A DNA stretch of 64,000 bases, taken from the NCBI RefSeq assembly GCF_009861505.1, contig NZ_WTFT01000003.1, positions 85,384-149,383 of the forward strand, in the 5' to 3' direction. Below, in pieces: positions 38,811 through 47,031 of this stretch. The notes under the pieces were generated by a model. That model saw only the letters and a program-made list of their open reading frames with translations. It was not told the origin of the DNA and did no database searches. Each line of letters begins with the position of its first letter. The stretch's first letter is position 1. Made by a program: the position numbers and the translations under genes. The DNA comes from Pseudomonas izuensis (GTDB taxonomy: Bacteria > Pseudomonadota > Gammaproteobacteria > Pseudomonadales > Pseudomonadaceae).

Positions 38811-39956
38811 TCATTGAAGGCATTTAAATTTTAAGTAGCTGGTTATCTTTTGGTGATTCGACTGAAAATCATCAGCCACCCGATATGCGGGCCCGACAAT
38901 CATTTCGTTTTCTATACTAAATCGGTCACCCAGTCGTTTTTCAAATTCTAGAATATATTTCAGATGCGACTCAACCGAGGTTCTTCCATCGTTAATCAAT
39001 ATATTCAGACTTTTATTGGACGGGGTATATTGAGTATGCTTGAACTTATCCAAAAACAAATTGTTCATTGCTGTATTTCTAGGTTTTTTTCTGTTCACAA
39101 ACTTCATCAACGGGTTTTTATAAAGCAACTTAAATGCATAGTAGATGATTTTTTCTAACCTTCCGTCGTGCTTCAATAGTGCGCCATATGGATCACCTCC
39201 AATTGAAAACATACTCCCTAGATTAGGGTACACAAACTCTTGATACGAGTGGCGTGCAATATGGAATGTTTCAATATTATCTGCTATCTCCTCTACTCTC
39301 CCCTTAACAAACTTAAATCGAGCGCAAAGAATTATAAAATCATTACTTTGAAAGCGAGATTTTCGATGGCTAAATTCACAATTTTCCTTTGTTAGGGTTA
39401 TTAGCTCTCCATTTTCATCTATGCAATCTACTGAAATAATATTCTGAGATATTGCATATCCGTATGCACCAGCATTCATGCACACCCCACCGCCGATACT
39501 TCCTGGGATTCCTTCCAGCCCCTCAAAACCGTCTGCTTCTTCAAGCACAGCAATACGAACAAAATCCTGCAATGAATAGCCGCTATCGACCTCGACGACA
39601 CCTTCACACTTTCTAATACTGGTTAGATTTTTAGTGGATAAAATTACAGAATACTCAATCTCATCAAAGAGAAGTATATTGGATGTGAACCCAATAACTT
39701 TATACGCAACCTTTTTTCCAATTAATTTTCCAACTGCCAACTTCATCTTCTCTCGTGATTGAGGGCAGATAAAAAGCTTAACCAAACCACCGGACTTAAA
39801 ATATGTATCGTATTTTATCTCGTAATTTTCTTTGAACCAGATGCCTTCTTGAACCAAGAAACTCTTCACATCTAATAGCTCTTGATCCATTGGATGAACA
39901 TCTCCAACCTTGAGTTTATCGATTGTTTTTTCAGCGATCATTTTATTTCCCGACAA
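38811..39956 (-). CDS. MurB-like FAD-binding protein, 381 aa
   Basis: The order of motifs follows UDP-N-acetylenolpyruvoylglucosamine reductase. GGLVKLFICPQSREKM lies near the start and LEGIPGSIGGGVCMNAGAYG forms the FAD/substrate loop. YPNLGSMFSIGG carries the equivalent of the catalytic Ser, and a late ENEMIVGP fits the catalytic Glu region. It is longer than usual, with an extra insert (YYAFKLLYKNPLMKFVNRKK). Core murB is normally elsewhere in Pseudomonas, so this AT-rich copy in an EPS locus probably makes a special sugar. The substrate is unknown; calling it a true MurB would go too far. Confidence 0.7.
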   Translation of the reverse strand: MSGNKMIAEKTIDKLKVGDVHPMDQELLDVKSFLVQEGIWFKENYEIKYDTYFKSGGLVKLFICPQSREKMKLAVGKLIGKKVAYKVIGFTSNILLFDEIEYSVILSTKNLTSIRKCEGVVEVDSGYSLQDFVRIAVLEEADGFEGLEGIPGSIGGGVCMNAGAYGYAISQNIISVDCIDENGELITLTKENCEFSHRKSRFQSNDFIILCARFKFVKGRVEEIADNIETFHIARHSYQEFVYPNLGSMFSIGGDPYGALLKHDGRLEKIIYYAFKLLYKNPLMKFVNRKKPRNTAMNNLFLDKFKHTQYTPSNKSLNILINDGRTSVESHLKYILEFEKRLGDRFSIENEMIVGPAYRVADDFQSNHQKITSYLKFKCLQ

Positions 39957-40639
39957 TCACAATGAAATGGATTTTAAGTGCTTATCCGAGGCCGATAACG
40001 GATAATAGTTTCTGCAATCTGTCATTTAAACACGAGTCACAAAACTGCCTCTCAGATGTTCCACATTTCAAACTATCATATTTGCTTTCAAAGCAGCACA
40101 TTTCAATGCATTCACACTTCTCTACATCCCAAGCCTCATCCAGCATATCTTTAGATCAGAAATTTCGCGTTTGCTGTTCGATTGCGCCTGCTTTTTACGT
40201 ACATCATATTGGCAAATCATGCAATAGGCTCATGAATGTTAAAAAAAATCTACTTTCTCGTAATTAACAGTGATTTTTATCGTGATAATCACACACTATT
40301 TGGAATCTCTTTTAAAACTGCCATCCTTCGACACCTGATCCCGCCAAATTTTAGCCAATTAGCCATGATTAATCGATTGGATAATCATATATTGACGTTT
40401 TTGGTACTCCCCCGAAATGATCGCCAATCACTAGGCACGCAACTCAAATCAATTTCCGCGTCGCAAATAACATCACATGCGAAATCACGACAATAAATAA
40501 CTATTTATGTTTTTTTCTTTGTCACAGTATAAATTTGTATGCAAGCTGCATCAGTTTTTTGCCCCCAAGTAAATTTACTCATTTGGTGGCTGATTGTTGA
40601 ATTCAATTTATACCGAAATTTTTAATACAGGACTTTCTC
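39957..40639. other. Long AT-rich intergenic region upstream of galU
   Basis: Nearly 700 bases without a supportable gene. It probably contains promoters for galU and the MurB-like gene. A perfect palindrome GTAAATTTAC lies about 60 bases before galU and could be an operator. Base composition returns to GC-rich at galU, which marks the right edge of the acquired cassette. Confidence 0.45.
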
Positions 40640-41473
40640 ATGATCCGTAAATGCCTATTCCCCGCCGCTGGCTACGGCACTCGCTTCCTGCCTGCCACAA
40701 AGGCAATGCCCAAGGAAATGCTGCCGGTTGTGAATAAACCGCTGATCCAGTACGGCGTAGAGGAAGCTCGGGACGCAGGCCTTCAGCACATGGCTATCGT
40801 TACCGGTCGTGGCAAACGGGCTTTGGAGGATCACTTCGATATCAGCTACGAGCTGGAACATCAGATCCGCGGCAGTGATAAGGAAAAGTTTCTGTCGAGC
40901 ACTCGCGAGCTGATGGAGACGTGCACCTTCTCTTACACCCGCCAGGTAGAGATGAAAGGGCTTGGGCATGCCATTCTCTCTGGCCGTCCGTTGATTGGTG
41001 ACGAACCTTTTGCGGTGGTCCTGGCTGATGACCTGTGTTTGAACCTCGGCGGCGATGGTGTGCTGTCTCAGATGATTGCGCTTTATAAGCAGTTCCGCTG
41101 TTCGATCGTGGCGATCCAGGAAGTGCCCAACGATCAGACGCACAAGTACGGGATTATTGCTGGTGAGCAGATTCGCGAAGGCATCTATCGGGTCAACAGC
41201 ATGGTTGAAAAGCCTAAACCGGAAGATGCTCCGTCTAACTTGGCGATCATTGGTCGTTATATCCTGACGGCCGACATCTTTGACTTGATTGCCGATACCG
41301 AGCCTGGCAAGGGCGGGGAAATCCAGATTACTGATGCGTTGATGAAGCAGGCACAGAGTGGCTGTGTGCTGGCTTACAAATTCGAGGGTAATCGTTTCGA
41401 CTGCGGTGGCGCGGAAGGCTACATCGACGCAACCAATTTCTGTTTTGAGAATTTGTATAAGAAAGGCCTGTAA
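40640..41473 (+). CDS. galU: UTP–glucose-1-phosphate uridylyltransferase GalU
   Basis: It makes UDP-glucose from UTP and glucose-1-phosphate, the donor for EPS initiation, in the cytosol. At 277 aa it shows KCLFPAAGYGTRFLPATKAMPKEMLP (nucleotide signature), KPLIQYGVEEA, FAVVLADDLCL and RFDCGGAEGYIDAT. AGGA precedes the ATG. It is followed after 68 bases by an orphan phosphomannomutase-like domain. Many Pseudomonas have a galU elsewhere too, so this may be an EPS-specific copy. Confidence 0.95.
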   Translation: MIRKCLFPAAGYGTRFLPATKAMPKEMLPVVNKPLIQYGVEEARDAGLQHMAIVTGRGKRALEDHFDISYELEHQIRGSDKEKFLSSTRELMETCTFSYTRQVEMKGLGHAILSGRPLIGDEPFAVVLADDLCLNLGGDGVLSQMIALYKQFRCSIVAIQEVPNDQTHKYGIIAGEQIREGIYRVNSMVEKPKPEDAPSNLAIIGRYILTADIFDLIADTEPGKGGEIQITDALMKQAQSGCVLAYKFEGNRFDCGGAEGYIDATNFCFENLYKKGL

Positions 41474-41541
41474 ACGGTATTTCTCAGCTCTTGGGTGCCG
41501 CGTTTCTGAGCGGCCATAAACCTTTTGCAAGGCAGACCACT

Positions 41542-42003
41542 ATGAACGCTTCCAGATCACCCATCGACGTTGTCTATAAATCGCTGGACCCTTTTGCACC
41601 CGGCAATATGGTTTTGGGGCAGAAGCTCACCGAGGGCAATAGTGGATTGATGGCCTGGTTGCGGACTTACGAAAGAGCTCCCTCCTCCTCTTCACCACAA
41701 CCAAGGTTGTTGGTGGAGCGCATCGGGCTTTTTCCTTCCTCGGGGTGGATTCGATGTGCGACCGCCAATCCGATTGCCGCACTGGAGCATCTTCGGTCGC
41801 TGTATGCCAGTAAAGCGCTGGACACGGACGAAACTGACGGCCTCAGCCTGACTTTCACAGAATGGCGCTTCAAGGTTCATATCTCGCAGACGCGGTCGGA
41901 AATCCTGCTGAACGTAGAGAGTCGTGGCGATGTTGAGCTGATGCAGTTGAAGACGGCAGAGCTGCTGGCTCGGATTGATGAGAAAAGCAGTAGTGAGTTC
42001 TGA
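41542..42003 (+). CDS. Orphan phosphomannomutase C-terminal-domain-like protein, 153 aa
   Basis: The C-terminal half (TDGLSLTFTEWRFKVHISQTRSEILLNVESRGDVELMQLKTAELL, shown here by its key parts DGLS, EWRF and NVESRGD) follows domain 4 of CpsG/ManB-type phosphomannomutases. The phosphate-binding SNTEP loop is altered to SQTRSE, and domains 1–3 are absent, so it cannot be a mutase. The first 50 residues (SPIDVVYKSLDPFAPGNMVLGQKL) are not recognised. It follows galU closely. It may be a remnant, or a regulatory or binding protein for sugar phosphates; the intact frame argues for use. Confidence 0.65.
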   Translation: MNASRSPIDVVYKSLDPFAPGNMVLGQKLTEGNSGLMAWLRTYERAPSSSSPQPRLLVERIGLFPSSGWIRCATANPIAALEHLRSLYASKALDTDETDGLSLTFTEWRFKVHISQTRSEILLNVESRGDVELMQLKTAELLARIDEKSSSEF

Positions 42004-42041
42004 TACCGCCCTTTTGCCAGGAGTCGCTATCAAGCTGAACT

Positions 42042-42671
42042 TTACAACCGTGAGGCCTTGGCAGAAGTGCGCCAATGAGGCTGTATAACCGCCTTTTCCG
42101 CCCCCGACAGAGCCACAGCAATCGAGTTCAAGGCCCCCTCAGCCGTATACTTTGGAATGCTCGTACTCAACATGATGATCGCTAGCCCCAGCACCAGGGC
42201 CTGCGGGGGGATTTTACGGACTTGCTTTTTCTCCAGCCTGTAAAGAAACACACAGGCCGCTGCTGATCCGACAACCGCTCCCGCAACAGCTTCCGACAGA
42301 GGATGGATCGACTGCGCGACATACTGGACGCTGAACCACCAGGTCGACAGCAGACCCGCACCCAGTGCCAACCATCGAAGGCGGTGATCCAGTTGGCGCA
42401 AAAGCAAACTCAGGACAACGGTCGACACCAGACAGGCGTTCATCGCGTGGCCGCTGATGACTGCGATATCCAGACTTTCCAGGCCAATTCCCCAGCCCTT
42501 GAAAAGCACTTTACTGAGACCGACGACGAAATAGGCTGCGGACAGCACACCTAGCCATAGGAGGGCGAGTTTTCTTGATGCTGTGCACCATAACCAACCG
42601 GCGACAACCAGCGCTGCGGGCAACATGACGGTGATGCCGGCGTATTGAGCGATGTAAAATTTTGACTCCAA
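42042..42671 (-). CDS. PAP2-superfamily-like membrane protein, 209 aa
   Basis: Five or six hydrophobic segments are seen. The loop SLDIAVISGHAMNACL holds the SGH of the PAP2 motif, and VAQSIHPLSEAVAG fits the SR-x5-H-x3-D motif with the Arg missing and Asp replaced by Glu. Such proteins dephosphorylate lipid phosphates such as undecaprenyl pyrophosphate. In this EPS setting carrier recycling is plausible, but the altered residues leave activity in doubt. It converges with the phosphomannomutase-like gene. Confidence 0.68.
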   Translation of the reverse strand: MESKFYIAQYAGITVMLPAALVVAGWLWCTASRKLALLWLGVLSAAYFVVGLSKVLFKGWGIGLESLDIAVISGHAMNACLVSTVVLSLLLRQLDHRLRWLALGAGLLSTWWFSVQYVAQSIHPLSEAVAGAVVGSAAACVFLYRLEKKQVRKIPPQALVLGLAIIMLSTSIPKYTAEGALNSIAVALSGAEKAVIQPHWRTSAKASRL

Positions 42672-42739
42672 TCTACTTCCTCACGCCTCATGCAGACTTC
42701 TAGTGTTTGAATAGGAGCAGGTGCTCAGGGGGTAAAAAT

Positions 42740-43126
42740 TCAGCGATCCAAAAAGCACTTTAGACGTTTCTCAACGATGGCGACCGAATAACTCGCGACG
42801 TGCATCGCCAGCCCCTCCTCCACCAGCGCCTCAAGCAAGGCAACTTGTGCAGCGAAGCGCTGGTCGCGGTTGAGCTTTCGAGAAGCGTGCATCTGATCGA
42901 TCAATACATGAGTCACTTGATAGGGCGTATTGACTCGCACGCGCCCCAGCCAGACGGGAAGTCTTTTTGCGGTTTTAGTTTGGCTGCTGTCCAGTACGCC
43001 CGTTGTCTTATCTGAAGAAGTGCTTTTCGAGTTTTCCATTACCTCTTCAAATACGTCGGTTAACTTTTTTAGTGCGTAGCCAAGCATCAAATCATCAAAC
43101 GCATCCAAAAACATATACCTCTTCAC
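42740..43126 (-). CDS. Hypothetical protein, 128 aa
   Basis: No family is recognised. The N-terminus MFLDAFDDLMLGYALKKLTDVFEEVMEN is helical. A polar, Ser/Thr-rich linker follows, then a basic stretch RLPVWLGRVRVNTPYQVTHVLIDQMHASRKLNRDQRF and a helical C-terminus that ends LKCFLDR. There are no membrane spans or signal peptide. It lies 69 bases to the right of the PAP2-like gene on the same strand and may be its operon partner. The start could also be the Met at residue 5. Confidence 0.5.
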   Translation of the reverse strand: MKRYMFLDAFDDLMLGYALKKLTDVFEEVMENSKSTSSDKTTGVLDSSQTKTAKRLPVWLGRVRVNTPYQVTHVLIDQMHASRKLNRDQRFAAQVALLEALVEEGLAMHVASYSVAIVEKRLKCFLDR

Positions 43127-43574
43127 TTTGTGAAGTCGTTTCTACCAAGCAGACACTTACTATTATCACATTACACTTTATCCGATGCCTTTATTGGACG
43201 TATTCTAACGATCACACCCTCAACAAATAACATATGTTTACGCACTGACTTGTCACCGGCAACTTAATCGACTTTTTATAACAATTATCAAGACCGCTAC
43301 CAAACTAGTTAAACTTTAACAATATCGCTAAAACAAGTAACTATTGCGAAAGTTCGAAAAGAATCCTGGAGCCAGATAATTTGTGCCGGGCGCTAACCGT
43401 CAGATGAGTTGAACCTGATCGCCCGATTGGGTTCCTATCTACGGATACCGCGCTTCGCCATTCAAACACCTGTTTTCAGGTAGTTGCCCCCGGAGCCACC
43501 GATACACGCACACACCCTTGAGCGGCTGTCAGCGCTCGGGTAATGTCATCAGACCCATAGGACAGAGCACGCCC
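43127..43574. other. Intergenic region upstream of tal
   Basis: About 450 bases: the left part is AT-rich and belongs to the EPS side, the right part is GC-rich. It marks the right border of the EPS locus and should hold the tal promoter. No gene is supported. Confidence 0.45.
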
Positions 43575-44501
43575 ATGACTTCCAAGCTGGAACAACTCAA
43601 ACAAATGACCACCGTGGTTGCCGACACCGGTGACTTCGAAGCGATCGCTCGTGTTAAACCGGTGGACGCTACTACCAACCCTTCTTTGCTGCTCAAGGCA
43701 GCGGCCATTCCCGGGTATGCCGAGTTGCTGAATGCTTGTGTCAGCGACTGCAAGGGCGATGTAGGTCTGGCCAGCGACCGTTTTGGCGTCGCGGTGGGGC
43801 AGGAAATTCTCAAGGTGATCCCTGGTCGCATTTCCACGGAAGTGGATGCGCGCCTGTCGTTCGACACTGACGCCGTATTGAAGCGTGCGCATCGTCTGAT
43901 CGAGCTGTACGAAAAGGCCGGCATCGGTCGCGACCGCGTGCTGATCAAGATTGCTTCCACCTGGGAAGGCATCCGTGCTGCCGAGATCCTGGAGAAGGAA
44001 GGCATCCAGACCAACCTGACCCTGCTGTTCTCCTTCGCCCAGGCCGCTGCCTGTGCTGATGCCGGGGTGTTCCTGATTTCGCCGTTCGTGGGCCGTATCT
44101 ACGACTGGTACAAGAAGGCCACCGGCAACGAGTACACCGGCGCGGACGATCCGGGCGTGCAGTCGGTGACGCGCATCTACAACTACTACAAGGCCAACGA
44201 TTACAAAACCGTGGTGATGGGTGCCAGTTTCCGTAATCTGGGCCAGATCGAGCAGTTGGCCGGTTGCGATCGCTTGACCATCAGCCCGGACTTGATCGAC
44301 AAGCTGGCGGCGGATACCGGCAAGCTGGAACGCAAACTGGTGCCGGGTCATGCCGGTGAGGCGCGCTTGAATCTCAACGAAGCGCAGTTCCGCTGGTTGT
44401 CCAACGAGGATGCCATGGCGACCGAGAAGCTGGCTGAAGGGATTCGTCAGTTTGCCCGGGACCAGGAGAAGCTTGAGGCGTTGCTGCAGGCCAAGCTGTG
44501 A
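43575..44501 (+). CDS. tal: Transaldolase
   Basis: Pentose-phosphate-pathway transaldolase of class I, 308 aa, cytosolic. Signature parts are [14 protein letters not shown] and [20 protein letters not shown] with the Schiff-base Lys, plus [17 protein letters not shown] set the start at 43575 because [10 protein letters not shown] is the normal opening; an upstream Met at 43518 adds unrelated residues. A strong terminator follows. Confidence 0.97.
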   Translation: MTSKLEQLKQMTTVVADTGDFEAIARVKPVDATTNPSLLLKAAAIPGYAELLNACVSDCKGDVGLASDRFGVAVGQEILKVIPGRISTEVDARLSFDTDAVLKRAHRLIELYEKAGIGRDRVLIKIASTWEGIRAAEILEKEGIQTNLTLLFSFAQAAACADAGVFLISPFVGRIYDWYKKATGNEYTGADDPGVQSVTRIYNYYKANDYKTVVMGASFRNLGQIEQLAGCDRLTISPDLIDKLAADTGKLERKLVPGHAGEARLNLNEAQFRWLSNEDAMATEKLAEGIRQFARDQEKLEALLQAKL

Positions 44502-44518
44502 TCTGAGCCGGAAATGCA

Positions 44519-44552
44519 AAAAGGGCGAACCCTGGTGGGTTCGCCCTTTTTT
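44519..44552 (+). terminator. Intrinsic terminator after tal
   Basis: A 10-bp perfect stem GGGCGAACCC with its complement, a TGGT loop, an A-run before and a T-run after. Confidence 0.92.
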
Positions 44553-44609
44553 GTGTCTGCTGCGCGATGGGTTGGCTTCGCGCTGGGAGATGTGGAGATT
44601 GGGCTGACG

Positions 44610-44706
44610 CTTTCGCGGGCAAGCCCGCTCCCACAAGGGATTTGTGGGCTGCCAGGTTAAATAGTCAAACGAAGGACCTGTGGGAGCGGGCTTGCCCGCG
44701 AAGAGG
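44610..44706. repeat. Pseudomonas REP pair (inverted)
   Basis: Two copies of the REP core GCGGGCAAGCCCGCTCCCACA face each other across about 40 bases. They lie between tal and rssC, outside genes, as usual for these elements. Confidence 0.85.
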
Positions 44707-44732
44707 CGAGTACAGCCAACTTCGCATTGGGA

Positions 44733-45215
44733 TCAATGCCGCTCCAGCGCATTCACCAGGTCATGGAACGCTTCGCGATTGGAATCGTTCAGGCCCATGA
44801 GGATCTTGTGCGCTTCAAGCACCTTGATCCGCACCACTTCTTCGGACTGATCCTGATCCGGCAAGTCGTCCAGGCACTCCGGGCATGCCACAGGCTGGTC
44901 AACGATGTTGAACACCTGCTCGAAGCCCATGGATTGCAACAGGCGGGTGATGTCTTCGTGGGTGGTGACGACGGTCGGCAGCAGGCCGACCTTTTGCCGC
45001 GACAGGATCGACAGCTTGGCCAGCAGGCCAAGGGTGGTGCTGTCGATGCTGCGGGTTTCGGTCAAATCAATCACGATCGCGTTGAAATTCATCGCGGTGA
45101 AGATTTTCTCAATAGTCGCATCCAACGCCGAACACAGGGTCAGGCGAACTTCACCGACGAACTTGAGGACGAAGGTGCCGTCCTGCTCGGCGAACTGGAT
45201 TCTACCGGTACTCAT
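44733..45215 (-). CDS. rssC: STAS-domain anti-sigma factor antagonist, RssC-like, 160 aa
   Basis: The N-terminal 100 residues form a STAS domain: GTFVLKFVGEVRLTLCSALD and IDLTETRSIDSTTLGLLAKL, with Ser in the phosphorylatable position. The rest (PDQDQSEEVVRIKVLEAHKIL) is a helical tail. It shares one base with the rssB stop, so the two are coupled. In P. aeruginosa the equivalent pair (PA2797/PA2798, beside tal) is linked to control of RpoS; RssB's phosphatase would act on this protein. The gene name rests on synteny from memory. Confidence 0.82.
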   Translation of the reverse strand: MSTGRIQFAEQDGTFVLKFVGEVRLTLCSALDATIEKIFTAMNFNAIVIDLTETRSIDSTTLGLLAKLSILSRQKVGLLPTVVTTHEDITRLLQSMGFEQVFNIVDQPVACPECLDDLPDQDQSEEVVRIKVLEAHKILMGLNDSNREAFHDLVNALERH

Positions 45216-46396
45216 TAAAGATTCCTGCTCAACACCAACAGGGCGATATCATCCGGCATCTCCCCTAGCGTGGCCAATCCAAAAACCTGCCGCAGACCAT
45301 CCAGGCTGCCGCCCGCTGCCTTGACCCGTTGGGGCAACGCAGCTTCTTTTTCTTTGAGTGTGGGTTCTGGCAAAAGGTCCAGAATGCCATCAGACATCAG
45401 CGTCAGGCTGAACGTCGGGGGCAACTCCAGCACGTGGTCTTCGTAGGTGGCTTCATTGAAGAGGCCTACCGGCAGTCCACGCCCTTCCAGATAACGAACA
45501 CTGTCGGGTGTGTACAACACAGGCAACGGCAAATGACCGCCGATGCTATAGGTCAACAAACCTGTCTCCTCGTCGATGACTCCACCGACCATTGTGACGT
45601 GTTTGCCCAGCTTACAACTGATCAGGCCCCGGTTGATATGACCAAGCACCTCTGAAGGCTTGAATTCCGGCAAAGTGCCACTGCGCTTTGACTCGAACAG
45701 CAAGCGCGTGGTCATGAATTTCAGCAGCACGGTGACGAAGGCTGAAGAAGCGCCATGTCCGGAAACGTCCGCCAGGTAGAACGCAACCCGACGCTCGTCG
45801 ACCCTGAAATAGTCGACAAAATCACCCGACAGGTACAGCGACGGGATGATCTGGTGAGCAAACTTGAACTCGTCGATGGCCCAAGGGCTGACCGGCAGCA
45901 TGTTCATCTGCACCTGTCGACCGGCGTTCTGGTCTTCCTGGAGCAGGTTCAGGCTGGCGGCGAGCTCACGGTTGGCCTTTTCCAGCTTCTCGCGGTAACG
46001 CTGGTTTTCCAGCAGCAAGCGCGCGCGATCCAGGGCCCGACGCACAGAGTGCTCGAGCACAGCCAGATCTTCGAGAGGTTTGATCAGGTAGTCCGCCGCG
46101 CCGAGGCGCAACGCCTCGACCGCGTCATTCATCACTCCGGCCCCGGACACCACGATCACCGGCGTTTGCGGCGACAGCTCGGTAATCTGGCGAATGAGTT
46201 CGAGTCCACCCATCTGCGGCATGCGCAGATCGCAGATGACCAAGTCGGGCTTGTCTTGCTCGAATACCTGAAGACCCTGCTGGCCATTGCTGGCCTGCAA
46301 GACGCTGAAACCACTGTCTTCCAAATAGGCGGCGAGGCTCGCGCGCACTACTTCGTCATCATCGATTATCAGCAGCGTGGCACTGGTTTTTGGCAT
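45215..46396 (-). CDS. rssB: Response regulator with PP2C-type phosphatase output, RssB-like, 393 aa
   Basis: A receiver domain fills residues 1–120 (DDD at 12–14, phospho-acceptor Asp56 in LVICDLRMP, and Lys in YLIKPL). A coiled linker follows (RYREKLEKANRELAASL), then a SpoIIE/PP2C-like phosphatase from about 190 (LSGDFVDYF, YLADVSGHGASSAF, LMSDGILDLLPEP, PDDIALLVL) with the metal-binding Asp residues present. It should dephosphorylate the STAS protein encoded next and so affect RpoS-dependent stress response. Adjacent tal and PilZ genes agree with the P. aeruginosa order. Confidence 0.88.
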   Translation of the reverse strand: MPKTSATLLIIDDDEVVRASLAAYLEDSGFSVLQASNGQQGLQVFEQDKPDLVICDLRMPQMGGLELIRQITELSPQTPVIVVSGAGVMNDAVEALRLGAADYLIKPLEDLAVLEHSVRRALDRARLLLENQRYREKLEKANRELAASLNLLQEDQNAGRQVQMNMLPVSPWAIDEFKFAHQIIPSLYLSGDFVDYFRVDERRVAFYLADVSGHGASSAFVTVLLKFMTTRLLFESKRSGTLPEFKPSEVLGHINRGLISCKLGKHVTMVGGVIDEETGLLTYSIGGHLPLPVLYTPDSVRYLEGRGLPVGLFNEATYEDHVLELPPTFSLTLMSDGILDLLPEPTLKEKEAALPQRVKAAGGSLDGLRQVFGLATLGEMPDDIALLVLSRNL

Positions 46397-46671
46397 GTGG
46401 GCAAACGGCGCCAGAATTAGGTTGGCGTAGCGGCTCGGGTTTTGGCCCGGCTCATACTACTGGATTCGCTTTCTAGCCTCTCTGTCGCACCGTTTTCGAG
46501 CATTTGCCCTACACACATGTACACCAGAGGTGCCCTTCTAAGGCGCAGACGGTACTCCCATCCGCGAGGCGTTTCAAGCTCACGCCGATGGTCGCTTGAC
46601 GTCTACACTCCTCAAAGCACCAGGAGTTATAAGAACCATCAAAACCGTAACTCAACGGAAGGATCATAGCC

Positions 46672-46971
46672 ATGAGTCAAACCAGTCGGGACTACAGCGA
46701 AAAGCGCGACTTCATCCGCATGCGGGTCGATGCCGATGTGTCGCTGATTCATGAGGGGGATGAGGTGCCAGCTGTCTGCCTAGACCTTTCCAGCAGCGGC
46801 ATGCAACTGCAGGCGCCGCGCTTGTTCGAGTCAGGTGATCGGCTCAGAGTGCGTATCGAATCCGAGCACGCTGCGCTCAAAGGGCTCGAAGCCGATACCG
46901 AAGTGGTGTGGGTGAAGGAACAGCACGAGGGCGGCCAGAAACTTGGCCTTACAATCCTCAAGATGAAGTAA
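46672..46971 (+). CDS. PilZ-domain c-di-GMP-binding protein, 99 aa
   Basis: A single PilZ domain. The KRDFIRMRV stretch supplies the RxxxR-type motif and DLSSSGMQL the D/NxSxxG motif, both needed for c-di-GMP binding. No other domain is present. AAGGATCATAGCC stands before the ATG, and a terminator follows, so the gene is alone. It is divergent from rssB. Targets are unknown. Confidence 0.9.
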   Translation: MSQTSRDYSEKRDFIRMRVDADVSLIHEGDEVPAVCLDLSSSGMQLQAPRLFESGDRLRVRIESEHAALKGLEADTEVVWVKEQHEGGQKLGLTILKMK

Positions 46972-46985
46972 CCCCGTACCAGACG

Positions 46986-47014
46986 AAAAAAGGCAGCCCG
47001 AAGGCTGCCTTTTT
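46986..47014. terminator. Bidirectional terminator between PilZ gene and mlaA
   Basis: AGGCAGCC pairs with GGCTGCCT around CGAA, with an A-run on the left and a T-run on the right. Confidence 0.9.
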
Positions 47015-47031
47015 CGTTCTACCGGCCAGGA

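Noticed and set aside
39957..40639. Small frames in the AT-rich spacer upstream of galU
   Set aside because: No binding sites or conserved motifs; amino-acid composition looks random.
43476..44636. Minus-strand frame of 386 codons over the transaldolase gene
   Set aside because: Antisense shadow of tal; no recognisable family, and it crosses the tal terminator and a REP.
44610..44706. Regularly spaced short repeats suggestive of a CRISPR array
   Set aside because: They occur as single inverted pairs at several intergenic places with the Pseudomonas REP core; no spacer series and no cas genes.
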